DNA of 64,000 bases from Murimonas intestini (GCF_024622195.1 NZ_JANKBI010000001.1:186001-250000); one strand, 5' to 3'; positions 1 through 8,949 are shown, numbered from the stretch's first letter. Notes: a model not told the origin generated them from the sequence alone. Numbers and translations are program-made.

Positions 1-2
1 CA

Positions 3-2411
3 TCAACACTCCACCCCTCTAAGGCGTTCCACAAGAGCCTCCTTTGAAAAGCTCTTCATAGACACCAGGATGATGATAAGTGGTATTGCGATCAGTACAG
101 CCGCATACACAAGCGCAAAAACCGTCGGGAACTTAAACGCCATATAGAAAGCCCCCCTATTGTAAAGCATCTTACTTAGAACATAACCGCACATCGTACC
201 GATAGTCATTGTGGTGCCCACAGTCATAAGGACCAAAAACAGGCTCTCTCCCAAGAGCATTTTGCGGATTTGAGCTTTCGCCATACCGATGGATTCAAGC
301 ATTGCAAGCTCTTGTTTCCGGGTTACGATATTGGTGATCAGCGTGTTCATCATACTTAAAACGCTGAACGTCATGATAAAGATGGCAAGTCCGCTGATCG
401 CTCCGAAAAGAGTATTGACTGTATGTGCATCTGCAATCTTTCTGTCAGCAAGTGTCTGCATATCCAATTCCATTCTTTCATCTACCATCTGGCTTAAGAC
501 TTCGCCAACAGCAGCTTCCTTCTCAGGGTCAGTTGATACAAGCAGATTGGAATTCAGGCTATCATAGGATACTAAATTCAAAATAACCTGTTCAGGCATT
601 AGGAACCAGCCTTCCAGATGGTCGTTATCCAGAGTATATTGATCATTCAAGATCCCGAGAATCGTTACCTCCTTCTCTGCCATCTGAGTCCCATCATAAT
701 AATGGAATGTCAACACATCTCCAACATGAAACTGCCATCCATAAATTTCCATGACATTGGAATTACCAGTTACCAGTACATAATCACCGGACATCAGTTT
801 ATCATAGTCAGCCGAACCCTCCTCTATATAATTCCCGATAGTTTTCGTTTCTTCATCGTTCAGAGGATAGACCGTATCCTTGTTGTTAAACTCATCTAGT
901 TTTGGAAAGTCATATATGATGCCAAAATTTTTTAATTGTTCCACTCCTTCCACACCGTCAATAGCTATGATCTCCTGGATCATCTGACTGTCAAGGGGCA
1001 CTTTTGACTGCAGCTCGCTCATTCCATTTTCGTTTAGTTCTATAGCAAACTGTGAATAGAAAATATCAAACTCTGCATGTGTAAAATGCGACTGCCTTGA
1101 ATAATTTGCCTTGTCAAAGGAAGAGATATAAGTAGCTGCTACCATAAAGAGTATACCACCAAAAGCAAGAGAAAGCATCGTGATAACTGATTTCTTTTTA
1201 TTTTTGGAAAAGTTCATCACGCCCAGACCAAACGGGGTAAGGCTGCGGCACATCTTCTTGTTAGCGGTCTTTTCCATATCGTCCTGCGGTACATAACGCA
1301 GCGCTTCCATAGGGGATACCAACGCTGCCAGTTTTGCAGGCTTATGTACGGAAATCATTGTGATGAGACAGATGATGATAAACACGCAGGCCGCGATCAG
1401 CAGGGTGTTCCATAAATCAAAGCCTGAGGGAATGATAAAGTAACCTGCCACACCGCCAATGAGGATGCCGATAGGAGAAGCATATAGAAACAGCCTGCGG
1501 CCTTCCTTTGACACCAGTTTTTTCATTTGTTTTTTTGTCATGCCAATGGTGCAAAGCTGCCCGAACTGGTGTATTTTTCCGATAACAGACAGATAAAACA
1601 CGCCGTAAATGACCAGGATACAGGCAAGCAGGATGACAACACCAACCAAGCCAAAAATTAAAACATCCTGCATATTGATGGATAAAGAGTCCAGGAAAGG
1701 TTTTGACGGGTTGATGTACTTTCTCTCAATACCTGCATCGCTGCCGATCAGGTACATTGCTTCCTTACATTCTTCAGGATGCATTGTGGCCGCACCATAC
1801 AATTTCGCGTAGACCTCATATGGAGAATCTTTTAGCTGGCTTCCATTTTCGGCATAGCTTCGGGAAAAGAATACAGAAAACCGCTTGGCGGCTTCGCCGC
1901 CCTTCAAAATACCCGCTACCGTAAAGGTTTCTGTATTTCCATCATAAAAGTCTAAAGTGACCTGACTGCCAATCTCCGGAGCAATCCCCACTTTTTCAAG
2001 CATTGCTCCCTGTACCGCAATTTCATCTTCTCCTTCTGGCAGTGTGCCGGATTCCAGCTCTCCGATCTGGATCTTATCGGACATCTCGTCCACATAGAAA
2101 GGGATGATCTCAAAACCATCCATTTCAGAAGGCGTACCTGTCTTGACCTGGATTTGATAAGCAATACGCTCGTCTGCTTCCAGGGCTTCTGCTTGACCTT
2201 CAGAGAGGTTGAAATATCCTACCTGCTGCATATGAGAAAGCTGCCTTTTCGTATATTCCTGCTGACCGGCTGTATACATCAGGATTGCCATCAGCAGGGC
2301 AGACGCCAGAACAATGGTGATCATCACAAAGATGTTGCGCATACGGCTGGATTTCAGACTCTGCCTTGACATCTGAGAAATCATTTTTTTCGTTATTTTA
2401 TTACTGCTCAT
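3..2411 (-). CDS. FtsX-family ABC transporter permease (two FtsX units)
   Basis: An 802-residue integral membrane permease of the MacB/BceB/FtsX class, working with the ATPase encoded just upstream. A transmembrane helix near residues 25-47 is followed by an extracytoplasmic domain (about 48-245), a bundle of helices (about 250-275, 305-325, 335-355, 410-430), a second extracytoplasmic domain (about 430-670) and three C-terminal helices. This is the duplicated FtsX layout of transporters that extract or sense peptides at the membrane rather than import solutes. The ORF is complete; its stop lies at the window edge. The start has a GGGAGTG-like ribosome site and lies 12 bp after the ATPase stop, so the two form one operon. 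The two-component pair upstream suggests induction by a peptide or antibiotic (inference). The substrate cannot be read from sequence. Confidence 0.9.
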   Translation of the reverse strand: MSSNKITKKMISQMSRQSLKSSRMRNIFVMITIVLASALLMAILMYTAGQQEYTKRQLSHMQQVGYFNLSEGQAEALEADERIAYQIQVKTGTPSEMDGFEIIPFYVDEMSDKIQIGELESGTLPEGEDEIAVQGAMLEKVGIAPEIGSQVTLDFYDGNTETFTVAGILKGGEAAKRFSVFFSRSYAENGSQLKDSPYEVYAKLYGAATMHPEECKEAMYLIGSDAGIERKYINPSKPFLDSLSINMQDVLIFGLVGVVILLACILVIYGVFYLSVIGKIHQFGQLCTIGMTKKQMKKLVSKEGRRLFLYASPIGILIGGVAGYFIIPSGFDLWNTLLIAACVFIIICLITMISVHKPAKLAALVSPMEALRYVPQDDMEKTANKKMCRSLTPFGLGVMNFSKNKKKSVITMLSLAFGGILFMVAATYISSFDKANYSRQSHFTHAEFDIFYSQFAIELNENGMSELQSKVPLDSQMIQEIIAIDGVEGVEQLKNFGIIYDFPKLDEFNNKDTVYPLNDEETKTIGNYIEEGSADYDKLMSGDYVLVTGNSNVMEIYGWQFHVGDVLTFHYYDGTQMAEKEVTILGILNDQYTLDNDHLEGWFLMPEQVILNLVSYDSLNSNLLVSTDPEKEAAVGEVLSQMVDERMELDMQTLADRKIADAHTVNTLFGAISGLAIFIMTFSVLSMMNTLITNIVTRKQELAMLESIGMAKAQIRKMLLGESLFLVLMTVGTTMTIGTMCGYVLSKMLYNRGAFYMAFKFPTVFALVYAAVLIAIPLIIILVSMKSFSKEALVERLRGVEC

Positions 2412-2423
2412 TTTTTCACTCCC

Positions 2424-3089
2424 TTATGAACGAATTTTTCCATCCTCAATGCGGATCTGCACATCTGCCTTTTCCGCGATTTTAGAGTTGTGGGTGATCA
2501 TCACGATCGTCTGGCTGAACTTTTCACTTGTCATTTTCAAAAGATCGATAACCTTATCGCCTGTTCGGCTGTCAAGGTTTCCTGTTGGCTCATCCGCAAG
2601 GATAATGGCCGGCTTGGACACCAATGCCCTCGAAATCGCCACACGCTGCTGCTGACCGCCGGAAAGATGGCTCGGATAATTTTGCAGCTTCTTGTCAAGT
2701 TCCAGGAACTGTACGATTTCCTTTAAAAACCCCTTATCCTCTTTTTTTCCGTCAAGGCGGACAGGCAGCACGATATTCTCATATGCAGTCAGATAAGGGA
2801 TAAGGTTGTAGTTTTGAAAGATAAATCCTATCCTCCTTCTGCGGAACACTGTGAGCTGTTCCTCGCTCATTTTTTCAATGCTCTGATCTTCCACCTGCAC
2901 ACTGCCTGAAGTAGGGACATCCAAGCCGCCGAGCATATTGAGCAGGGTGGATTTTCCGCTGCCCGATGTTCCGATAACAGCAACAAATTGTCCTTTGTCT
3001 ACAGATACATTCACATTGTCAAGTGCTTTGACAAGGTTCTCGTCCTTACCATAATATTTTTTCAAATGAGATGCACATAAAATTGGCAT
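2424..3089 (-). CDS. ABC transporter ATP-binding protein (MacB/LolD/BceA type)
   Basis: A 221-residue ATPase that powers the FtsX permease encoded downstream. Visible motifs: Walker A GTSGSGKS, Q-loop FIFQNYNLIPY, signature LSGGQQQR, Walker B IILADEPTGNLD and the H-loop THN. The frame stays open further upstream, but I place the start at 3089 (protein beginning MPILCASH), because AAGGAGG lies at a good distance before that ATG and the extra N-terminal residues do not resemble the family. A terminator and a 21-bp-period direct repeat lie between this gene and the histidine kinase gene. This suggests separate, regulator-dependent transcription of the transporter operon. Confidence 0.93.
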   Translation of the reverse strand: MPILCASHLKKYYGKDENLVKALDNVNVSVDKGQFVAVIGTSGSGKSTLLNMLGGLDVPTSGSVQVEDQSIEKMSEEQLTVFRRRRIGFIFQNYNLIPYLTAYENIVLPVRLDGKKEDKGFLKEIVQFLELDKKLQNYPSHLSGGQQQRVAISRALVSKPAIILADEPTGNLDSRTGDKVIDLLKMTSEKFSQTIVMITHNSKIAEKADVQIRIEDGKIRS

Positions 3090-3164
3090 ATAAATTTCCT
3101 CCTTAAGTTTTGAGCATATTACGGATAATCTTATACCACATATAAAAAAGGGCAATAGCAGACA

Positions 3165-3195
3165 CAAAATCTAACATCTACACCGCAAAATCTAA
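3165..3195 (-). promoter_or_regulatory. Direct repeat with 21-bp period, candidate LytTR regulator site
   Basis: TTAGATTTTG (minus strand) occurs twice, at 3186-3195 and 3165-3174, exactly 21 bp apart, upstream of the ABC operon. LytTR regulators such as AgrA bind paired 9-10 bp direct repeats with about this period. A -10-like TATAAG lies downstream near 3128-3133 with no good -35, as expected for an activated promoter. The repeat does not match the published LytTR consensus, so assignment to the adjacent regulator is inferred from position and spacing. Confidence 0.5.
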
Positions 3196-3203
3196 TAAAT
3201 GAA

Positions 3204-3240
3204 CAGAAAAAAGAGAGGCTTTCATAAGTGAAAACCTCTC
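3204..3240 (-). terminator. Rho-independent terminator after the two-component operon
   Basis: On the minus strand GAGAGGTTTTCACTT folds back on AAAGCCTCTC and is followed by TTTTTT. It lies 25 bp after the histidine kinase stop and separates that operon from the ABC genes. Confidence 0.85.
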
Positions 3241-3264
3241 GGTGGCAGATGATGATACTGAATT

Positions 3265-4560
3265 TTACCTCTTGGGAACAGGCAGCAAAATCTTCATGGT
3301 AAATTTCCCATTTTTCTGCACTGTGGTGCAAATGCCGTTATACTTTTCGGCCGCCTTTTTCATATTGGAAATGCCTAAACCATGCAGGAACGTATCTGTC
3401 TTTGTTGTGCGGCTGCCGCTGTGGGGATCGTCTGTACAGTTGTTCTCTATCAAGATAGACACAAAATCCTGCACCTTGCGCGCCTTGACAAGTATCACCC
3501 GTTCATCCTCAGCCAACCCTTCACTCGCTTCAATCGCATTATCTATCCCGTTACCGAAAAAGGTACTGATATCAAGCGGCTCAATAAAATCTATATTACT
3601 GAAATCAAGGCTTGCTGAAAAATCAATACACTTTTCACGGGCTTTTTCCGCCTTGTCCCTGATGATGATATCAAGGAAATCATTGCCGGTATGGATATAA
3701 TCCTCGTAGCCGGCAATTTGTGAACGCAGCTGCTGCACCATCTTACAGGCAGCTTCTGTCCCATGACTGCCCTCAAGCACAAGCAGGTGATTTTTCATAT
3801 CATGATAGATAGAACGGATACATTCCTCGTTTTTTGCTTTATCCCGGTAATAGGCATACTGCTGCTGTAGCTGTGCGATCTGCAGCTTGTCTTTCTGTTC
3901 CTGCTCTCGGAGGAACGATACATTTCGAGAATACAGAAACTGTATGATAAAGAATACCCCCAGAAAAGATGTAACCAAATCCAAAGCCAAGGTATCAAAG
4001 GATCCTAAGTCCAGAAAACTGTATGTACTGGCGAACGATATGCAGAACACCAAAAGGAAACTGACGAATAATATGGCAGTATCTTTTAGCTGAATTTCGC
4101 ATTTGAAATTCTTTAGCAGCCGATAAGTTACTGTCAAAAACAGCAGCTTTATCAATATTAAAAAAATATATACCTGCCATTTAATAATGGATGTTCCATC
4201 TATTTGCATCATCACATCACCGTGATAAACAAAATTCATAATAGACAATCCCACAGACTCAGAAAGCGGTATCTGCACTAGAAATGTTAACTCCATAACA
4301 ATCAGTGCACGCTGGAAAGGCTCTTTATAAAATAGCAAAATCAGCCCTACCATCAAAGACAATAAAATGAACATACGATATGCCCCTATGTCTGTAAAAA
4401 ATGTTAAAATGATAACTACGATTGCATAAATAACAGGTGGTACAACCCGGCTGACTGCCTTTTGAAAGCGGCAGGTATGACAGAAACATAAAGTGATCAC
4501 ATAAAAAATAACCGCTTCCACTATTGTTGCGGTGACATCCAACAAATAATAAAGCCACAT
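3265..4560 (-). CDS. GHKL-family sensor histidine kinase (AgrC-like)
   Basis: A 431-residue membrane sensor kinase. The N-terminal 220 residues are hydrophobic, with about six or seven helices. A coiled stretch (about 225-260) leads to a dimerisation region with the likely phospho-accepting His in YHDMKNH, followed by the N-box GNGIDNAIEAS and a C-terminal GLGISNM glycine box of HATPase_c_5 type. The start is set at the ATG that overlaps the regulator stop by one base (TGATG). A longer upstream reading would lie wholly inside the regulator gene. This architecture is typical of peptide-sensing kinases paired with LytTR regulators. Transcription ends at the terminator at 3204-3240. Confidence 0.9.
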   Translation of the reverse strand: MWLYYLLDVTATIVEAVIFYVITLCFCHTCRFQKAVSRVVPPVIYAIVVIILTFFTDIGAYRMFILLSLMVGLILLFYKEPFQRALIVMELTFLVQIPLSESVGLSIMNFVYHGDVMMQIDGTSIIKWQVYIFLILIKLLFLTVTYRLLKNFKCEIQLKDTAILFVSFLLVFCISFASTYSFLDLGSFDTLALDLVTSFLGVFFIIQFLYSRNVSFLREQEQKDKLQIAQLQQQYAYYRDKAKNEECIRSIYHDMKNHLLVLEGSHGTEAACKMVQQLRSQIAGYEDYIHTGNDFLDIIIRDKAEKAREKCIDFSASLDFSNIDFIEPLDISTFFGNGIDNAIEASEGLAEDERVILVKARKVQDFVSILIENNCTDDPHSGSRTTKTDTFLHGLGISNMKKAAEKYNGICTTVQKNGKFTMKILLPVPKR

Positions 4561-5273
4561 CACAGCATATCCCCCCAGTAATCCGCCAGTCGCTGCATAA
4601 AATCTTTCCGTTTCGGCTGGCTGATAGGAACATGCTGGCCTGTGGTCAAAACCACCTCCAGATTTTCCACACTTTTCACATACGCCATATTCACGATATA
4701 ACTTACATGACAACGGACAAACTGCTGCTGCGCTTCTAAAAGCGAAGCGATTTCTTTCATGCTCTTGTAAATAACCTGTTCTCCGCTCTCAAAGTGAAGA
4801 AGTACATTGCGCTTGGCGGTTTCGGCATAACGCAGATCTTTATACAGCACTTTGAATTTTCCGTTATCGTTTGAAAAGCTGATATATAATTCCTCTCCCA
4901 CTTGATAGCGTGAGAAAAAGCGGTCAAGCTCCATTTTAAGCCTGCCGTATTTGATCGGTTTAAGCAGATAATTTAATGCTCCATATTCATAGCCCTTCCA
5001 CACATACCTGGATAGAGATGTCAGGAAAAATAAGCCTACCGTACTATCAGTCTTTCGGATCTCCTCAGCAGTTTTCAAACCGTTCAGCCTCTCCATCTTT
5101 ATATCCATAAAGATCAGGTCAAAGTCTGGCTGATAATTTTCAATCAGTTCCATTCCATCATGAAATTCAAAGAAACAGAACGTCGTTTCCGTTTCGTCTG
5201 CATATCTTTTTAAATTATTCTTTAACTCAACGATAAGAGCTTGCTCATCATCGCAGATTGCTATCTTAAACAC
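4560..5273 (-). CDS. LytTR-family response regulator
   Basis: A 237-residue two-domain regulator. The N-terminal receiver (about 1-125) has the acidic pair CDDE, the phospho-accepting Asp in LIFMDIKM and a conserved Lys in LLKPI. The C-terminal LytTR DNA-binding domain (about 135-235) contains RNVLLHFESGEQ and FVRCHVSYIVNMAYV. I place the start at the GTG at 5273, because GAGGAG precedes it by 9 bases and the protein then begins directly at the receiver (VFKIAICDDE). An ATG 33 bases upstream is the alternative. It is translationally coupled to the kinase and presumably controls the ABC operon at 3-3089. Confidence 0.92.
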   Translation of the reverse strand: MFKIAICDDEQALIVELKNNLKRYADETETTFCFFEFHDGMELIENYQPDFDLIFMDIKMERLNGLKTAEEIRKTDSTVGLFFLTSLSRYVWKGYEYGALNYLLKPIKYGRLKMELDRFFSRYQVGEELYISFSNDNGKFKVLYKDLRYAETAKRNVLLHFESGEQVIYKSMKEIASLLEAQQQFVRCHVSYIVNMAYVKSVENLEVVLTTGQHVPISQPKRKDFMQRLADYWGDML

Positions 5274-5341
5274 ATCCGTAATCTCCTCGTTAATATAGAA
5301 CGTCAAATCTGTGTAGTCCGTATGCTCAAAGCCACAATTTT

Positions 5342-5370
5342 ATTATATAAAAAGTCGTATCAGAAATCAA
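5342..5370 (-). promoter_or_regulatory. Sigma-70-type promoter of the LytTR/GHKL operon
   Basis: On the minus strand TTGATT (5365-5370), a 17-bp spacer and TATAAT (5342-5347). It lies about 70 bp before the regulator start. Confidence 0.75.
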
Positions 5371-5388
5371 GATTATGGAAATGGTAAA

Positions 5389-5480
5389 TCATTTCTTCCG
5401 TGTCAAGCAACCTCCAACGATTGCGCCACTCATAGCAAGCGGTGCTATTCCAACGAACAGCCATTCAAATATATGAAACA
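5389..5480 (-). pseudogene. C-terminal shard of a membrane protein
   Basis: A reading frame without its own start encodes about 28 residues ending PLAMSGAIVGGCLTRKK then TGA. It is hydrophobic and glycine-rich, like the end of a small membrane protein. The upstream part is missing and the family is not recognised. It marks the border of the graveyard region. Confidence 0.4.
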
Positions 5481-5487
5481 CTTTCTG

Positions 5488-5787
5488 TTAGAGCAGATAA
5501 TTGTTATCCCGATTTGCAACAAAAAAATCTATCAGTTTGTATGTTGCATATCCCCCAACAACCAATGGCTCATTATCACAAATTTTCTTTGCTTCCTCAC
5601 GGTTTTCTACTTTCAAGATATACATACCTGCCACCCCTGGATAACCTTTAAAAACTCCGCAGATTTCCAGCTTATTTTCATCATCTAATTTTCTTATGTT
5701 TGCAACATGTTCTTCAACCACTTTCTTTGTGATTCTATTATAGGTCTTACTTTTCTCAATCATCATCATGTACATTGATTTTTCCAT
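5488..5787 (-). CDS. YCII-related domain protein
   Basis: A 99-residue protein resembling the YciI/YCII family of small alpha/beta ferredoxin-fold proteins. The central segment KLEICGVFKGYPGVAGMYI and the later DNEPLVVGG fit the YCII pattern, in which an Asp/His site is proposed to be catalytic. The length is typical. The start at 5787 has GGAGG nearby upstream. Upstream DNA encodes only remnants, so any original operon is lost. Biochemical role unknown. Confidence 0.65.
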   Translation of the reverse strand: MEKSMYMMMIEKSKTYNRITKKVVEEHVANIRKLDDENKLEICGVFKGYPGVAGMYILKVENREEAKKICDNEPLVVGGYATYKLIDFFVANRDNNYLL

Positions 5788-6006
5788 TTTCCAATTTCCT
5801 CCGAAACTTTTGATTTGTCGAATAATCTTTCAGGCCGCAGGAAGCCTTATTTTCCGGTTCAGGCTGTACCACAATTCGTATGCCGTCAGGGCAGAGGGCA
5901 ATCCTGCCTGCCAAGTCCACCACAATCATTTTACCAAAGCCCTGCGGCGGCAGCCGAATTCCCCAATCATGTAGTCTATGCTGTAGAACCTTATTCCAAT
6001 TGTTCA

Positions 6007-6634
6007 TTAATAGTACAATGTTTTTAATGGGGGACACTTCTTTGACAATGACAATGCCTTTTTAGGACAATGGCGAATTCATCTATAACAATGTATGCAC
6101 TTTTCATTATCAAACAATGGGTATCCTTTGTCATCCTTGTAGATACATTGCGCAGGACAATTCATAATGCATTTTCCACATAAAATCGCTGACATCGTTC
6201 TCCACTTTTTTGTCTAATCGTTTCTCATGGCATGACCATATATTCATGGTAGGTGCAATTAGAACGCCATCAGTAGCAGCACAGCGATAATTCTTACTTA
6301 AAATCGTAATGATGTTTTTCTTCTCACACTGTTTAGCAAATATCCGTAAAGTATTTGCTGAATATAATCCACAGGTTGTAAAAAGAAAAGTTGGAATAGA
6401 TTTTTTTAGTTGCTTTATCTGTTCGATAAAAGTAAGTATTGGTTGTGCAGGGGAAGCATGAATGGTGGGGAAACCTATCACCAAACTATCATAATTATCT
6501 ATGGTTATATCCGTTGTTAATTTTTCAATAGAAGCAAGGGTAACTTCATGCAAACCATGCAGTAAATCAAATATTTTTTCGGCAACCATTTTAGTGTTAA
6601 CTACACCAGAATAATATAGTATCAATATGTTCAC
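6007..6634 (-). pseudogene. EFR1-type flavodoxin-ferredoxin fusion, frameshifted
   Basis: The first 150 residues are a flavodoxin fold (start VNILILYYSG at the GTG at 6634, with GAGGTG upstream; IGFPTIHASPAQP; FLFTTCGLYSANT). A frame change near 6195-6225, where a run of six A occurs, moves into a ferredoxin part carrying CGKCIMNCP and CIHCYR, then an in-frame TGA, then IRHCPKKAL and a stop at 6007. In intact EFR1-family proteins the TGA position is a cluster-binding cysteine. The linker of about 50 residues between the domains is also missing. The gene is therefore broken three ways and cannot make the electron carrier. Confidence 0.75.
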
Positions 6635-6688
6635 AGCCCTCACCTCGTTCACAAAATATAAATTTTATTTGCCTATAACGTACAAATT

Positions 6689-7168
6689 TTAATTGATAGC
6701 TTTGTGTCGAATGGCAAAGATAATGTCAATCGTCGGTTGCTTTCCCGTGCTTCTTTCTGTGTGATACTCATATTCCAAATTCAATGCTTCAAAGGAACTT
6801 GTAGGCAACCATTTCGTATAGAAATATTGTTTTGCCTCTCCAATAGAAACACCCCACAAAAAGCCCATTTTAGGCTTTACTGTGATTTTGGCGTACTCGC
6901 TGGCCGGGAGGACATAGCTTTCTAAATCGCCTTTGTCAATCACACTGCCAATAAATAATTCAAAATCGCGGCTTTGCTCATTGTAATTTCTGGACAGGAC
7001 AAAATAGGGTAGCACCTTTCCCTCTGGCATGGAAACCACGGCATGATACTGTTTGGAAAGAACCTTAATATCTTTGGAAATAGTTCTGTCATTTGACTTT
7101 TGCCACAATCCGTATACTGTTTGTTGTTCGATATATTCTATGTTCACTTCTAAACTTGACATTATCAT
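6689..7168 (-). CDS. GyrI-like / effector-binding domain protein
   Basis: A 159-residue stand-alone small-molecule-binding domain of the GyrI/AraC effector-binding (BmrR C-terminal-like) superfamily. Typical segments are VYGLWQKSND, FELFIGSVID, YVLPASEYAKITV and the late KWLPTSSFEA followed by DIIFAIRHK. There is no DNA-binding domain. Such proteins sequester or hydrolyse ligands, or are detached regulator halves. The start may be at 7168 or at an ATG two codons downstream; GGAGG lies just before. A second, distant paralogue is at 25704. Confidence 0.75.
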   Translation of the reverse strand: MIMSSLEVNIEYIEQQTVYGLWQKSNDRTISKDIKVLSKQYHAVVSMPEGKVLPYFVLSRNYNEQSRDFELFIGSVIDKGDLESYVLPASEYAKITVKPKMGFLWGVSIGEAKQYFYTKWLPTSSFEALNLEYEYHTERSTGKQPTIDIIFAIRHKAIN

Positions 7169-7210
7169 TTTTCCTCCGAATTCTAATTTCCTCCACTACA
7201 GACTGGAAGT

Positions 7211-7285
7211 TTACTCAGACTTATCTTTAATTGGATCTCCATTTTCATCAATTTTTCCCTCAAGCCATGCCATAATACCATACAT
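7211..7285 (-). pseudogene. Short C-terminal gene shard
   Basis: An open stretch of 24 codons reading MYGIMAWLEGKIDENG and ending DKSE then TAA. It sits between the GyrI-like gene and the GNAT remnant. It looks like the tail of a lost protein; family not recognised. Confidence 0.3.
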
Positions 7286-7327
7286 AGAAGTTTTTTCTTT
7301 TTATAATGCCCTATTCCCCAACCATAT

Positions 7328-7687
7328 TTATTCCCATAGGGGAAAACCACTTTCTGCTCTGTATGAAAAGCAGTTCTTAACCACTCGTTTATTATGGTAA
7401 AGCGTTCTGCGATTTCTGCACGTTTCAGAAATAATATGTTTTACTTCCTCCTGCTTCAAAGCCCAATTACCAAACGCCTGACAAAAAGTATGCCAAAGGT
7501 AATTGGCTGGGTCTTTTTGAGCCTTTTCAACTTGTCCGCATACGATTTCACGAAACAAGCCCTCCATAGGTTCCGCCTTATATAAGCATAGTAGTTCCTC
7601 TTCAAGCTCTCTAATGTTATTCGTCCATAATTCAAGCTGCTCTGGGGTAAGTGCAATAATATTAAGTCGCTTTGTTTCGATTCTCAT
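7328..7687 (-). pseudogene. GNAT acetyltransferase with internal deletion and frameshift
   Basis: The N-terminus (MRIETKRLNIIALTPEQL, then LEEELLCLYKAEPMEGLF) matches a common Firmicutes GNAT N-acetyltransferase. The frame then jumps from YLWHTFCQAF directly to the late motif NWALKQEEVKHIISET, removing the acetyl-CoA-binding core. After that it reads out of frame; another frame encodes a trace of SQNAL, the usual C-terminal element. The product has 119 residues, against about 170 for intact relatives. Start at 7687 has GAAGGGA upstream. Non-functional by inspection. Confidence 0.7.
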
Positions 7688-7732
7688 TATTCTATCCCTT
7701 CAATGAAATTAAGAGTTATCAAAATATGTAGT

Positions 7733-8065
7733 CTATCCTTTCAGATTTTGCAGAGCATCTGGATTATTTGAGATGATCATTCCAAGCGTTTCACACTTTT
7801 CCATATTCGGGCAGTCACCACATGTGGCCACACCTTTTTTCAATGCGCACTGACGAATATCGCAAAAACTATCGCAGTATACAGTTTTTGCCCCATCAGT
7901 ACGACACCCCTCACAGTTGATATGTTCAGGCAGAATGGGTGCATTATTTAACTCAGCCCAGAGTTTTGCAGTTTTCTCACGCAACTCCTGGTCATCATTG
8001 ATCGTTGCAATATATGCGTCACATTTTTCGCAGTTCAATCCACAGTATGCAATCTTATCCTTCAT
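7733..8065 (-). CDS. DUF3795 cysteine-rich protein
   Basis: A 110-residue protein with the DUF3795 hallmark start IAYCGLNCEKCDAY and further cysteine pairs (INCEGCRTDG, YCDSFCDIRQCA, TCGDCPNMEKC). Ten or more conserved cysteines suggest zinc or iron-sulfur binding; the function is unknown. GGAGG lies 9 bases before the ATG. An inverted repeat and TATAAT lie upstream (see 8134-8179). The gene appears intact although both neighbours are broken. Confidence 0.8.
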   Translation of the reverse strand: MKDKIAYCGLNCEKCDAYIATINDDQELREKTAKLWAELNNAPILPEHINCEGCRTDGAKTVYCDSFCDIRQCALKKGVATCGDCPNMEKCETLGMIISNNPDALQNLKG

Positions 8066-8133
8066 AGTTATGTACCTCCAACAATTTAATTTTTTAAACT
8101 AAGCTTTCTTCTACAGTTTGTATGATAGGATTA

Positions 8134-8179
8134 ATTATACAGCATATCAAAATATAAGTATACCACTAAAGGGGGTATA
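8134..8179 (-). promoter_or_regulatory. Promoter with palindromic operator candidate before the DUF3795 gene
   Basis: TATAAT on the minus strand (8134-8139) is preceded at -35 distance by the perfect inverted repeat TATACC-N9-GGTATA (8159-8179). Its position suggests repressor or activator binding. No cognate regulator is identifiable. Confidence 0.4.
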
Positions 8180-8284
8180 TCCAGTTGTTCATCATTTAGC
8201 ATAGATCATCAGGTATCCTTCCATAGACAACGTATTGCAGATATACTTCCCTTTGTATTTAGGGTATAACTCTTTTCTGGTATA

Positions 8285-8321
8285 AAAAAAAGCAGTCACT
8301 CATATAGACTAACTGCTTTTG
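8285..8321 (-). terminator. Terminator after the LemA remnant
   Basis: On the minus strand AAAAGCAGTT folds on GACTGCTTTT and is followed by further T residues. It lies about 45 bp after the LemA stop. Confidence 0.75.
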
Positions 8322-8366
8322 GCATTGAACATGAAATAAGTATTGGCCGTATGATCACCGAGGCGT

Positions 8367-8792
8367 TTACAATTTCATATCCTCTGCCTTAATTGAAATA
8401 TTCCCGCGTTCTGTGGTTTCCCAGAATGGTATAGGATGAAAACCGCAAAGCCCTGCTATCACACTGGCGGGAAACATTTCGATAGCATTATTGTATTTAA
8501 ATGCCGTATCGTTATAGAACTGTCTGGACAAAGCAATTTTATTCTCCGTTTCCGTTAGTTCTCGCTGGAGCTGCATAAAATTATTGTTTGCTTTCAAGTC
8601 CGGATATGCTTCCCCCAGGGCTAAAAACTGATGGAGTGCTGCCGACAGCTTTTGATTGGCAGCCGCTATCTTCTCAAAATCCGTGGCCCCTATGGCGCTT
8701 GCGCGGGCATTTACCACAGCTTCCAGGGTGGTCCTCTCGAAATCAGCATAGCCTTTGACTGTCTCCAACAGATTTGGAATTAAATTACTTGA
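8367..8792 (-). pseudogene. LemA family protein, 5' truncated
   Basis: The frame encodes about 140 residues starting inside the LemA signature (NLIPNLLETVKGYADFE) and running to a normal C-terminus (NNAIEMFPASVIAGLCGF, then PIPFWETTERG). LemA proteins are about 185 residues, with an N-terminal membrane helix that is missing here. The open frame ends at a TAA at 8793-8795, where unrelated DNA begins. This is best explained by insertion of the integrative-element remnant to the right, with loss of the lemA 5' end. The missing part was not found elsewhere in the window. Confidence 0.75.
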
Positions 8793-8949
8793 TTATCTCG
8801 AAAAGCCCTTGATTTACGGGCATTTTCAAAGGATTGTAGGCTGATTTTACTACCAATTTACTACTTGCGGAGCGAGCTTTGATATGCCGCCGAAATCCTT
8901 TTGAAGATAGACCCCATACCGCCGTTTGGAAATGGAGTGGCACATCAGC

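Noticed and set aside
5756..6037. Minus-strand ORF of 93 codons between YCII and the flavodoxin remnant
   Set aside because: Overlaps the YCII start and the ferredoxin part in another frame; no recognisable family, though a shard of a lost gene cannot be excluded.
6050..6130. Selenocysteine at the TGA of the ferredoxin remnant
   Set aside because: The upstream frameshift and missing linker show the gene is dead; no SECIS-like hairpin was evident by eye.
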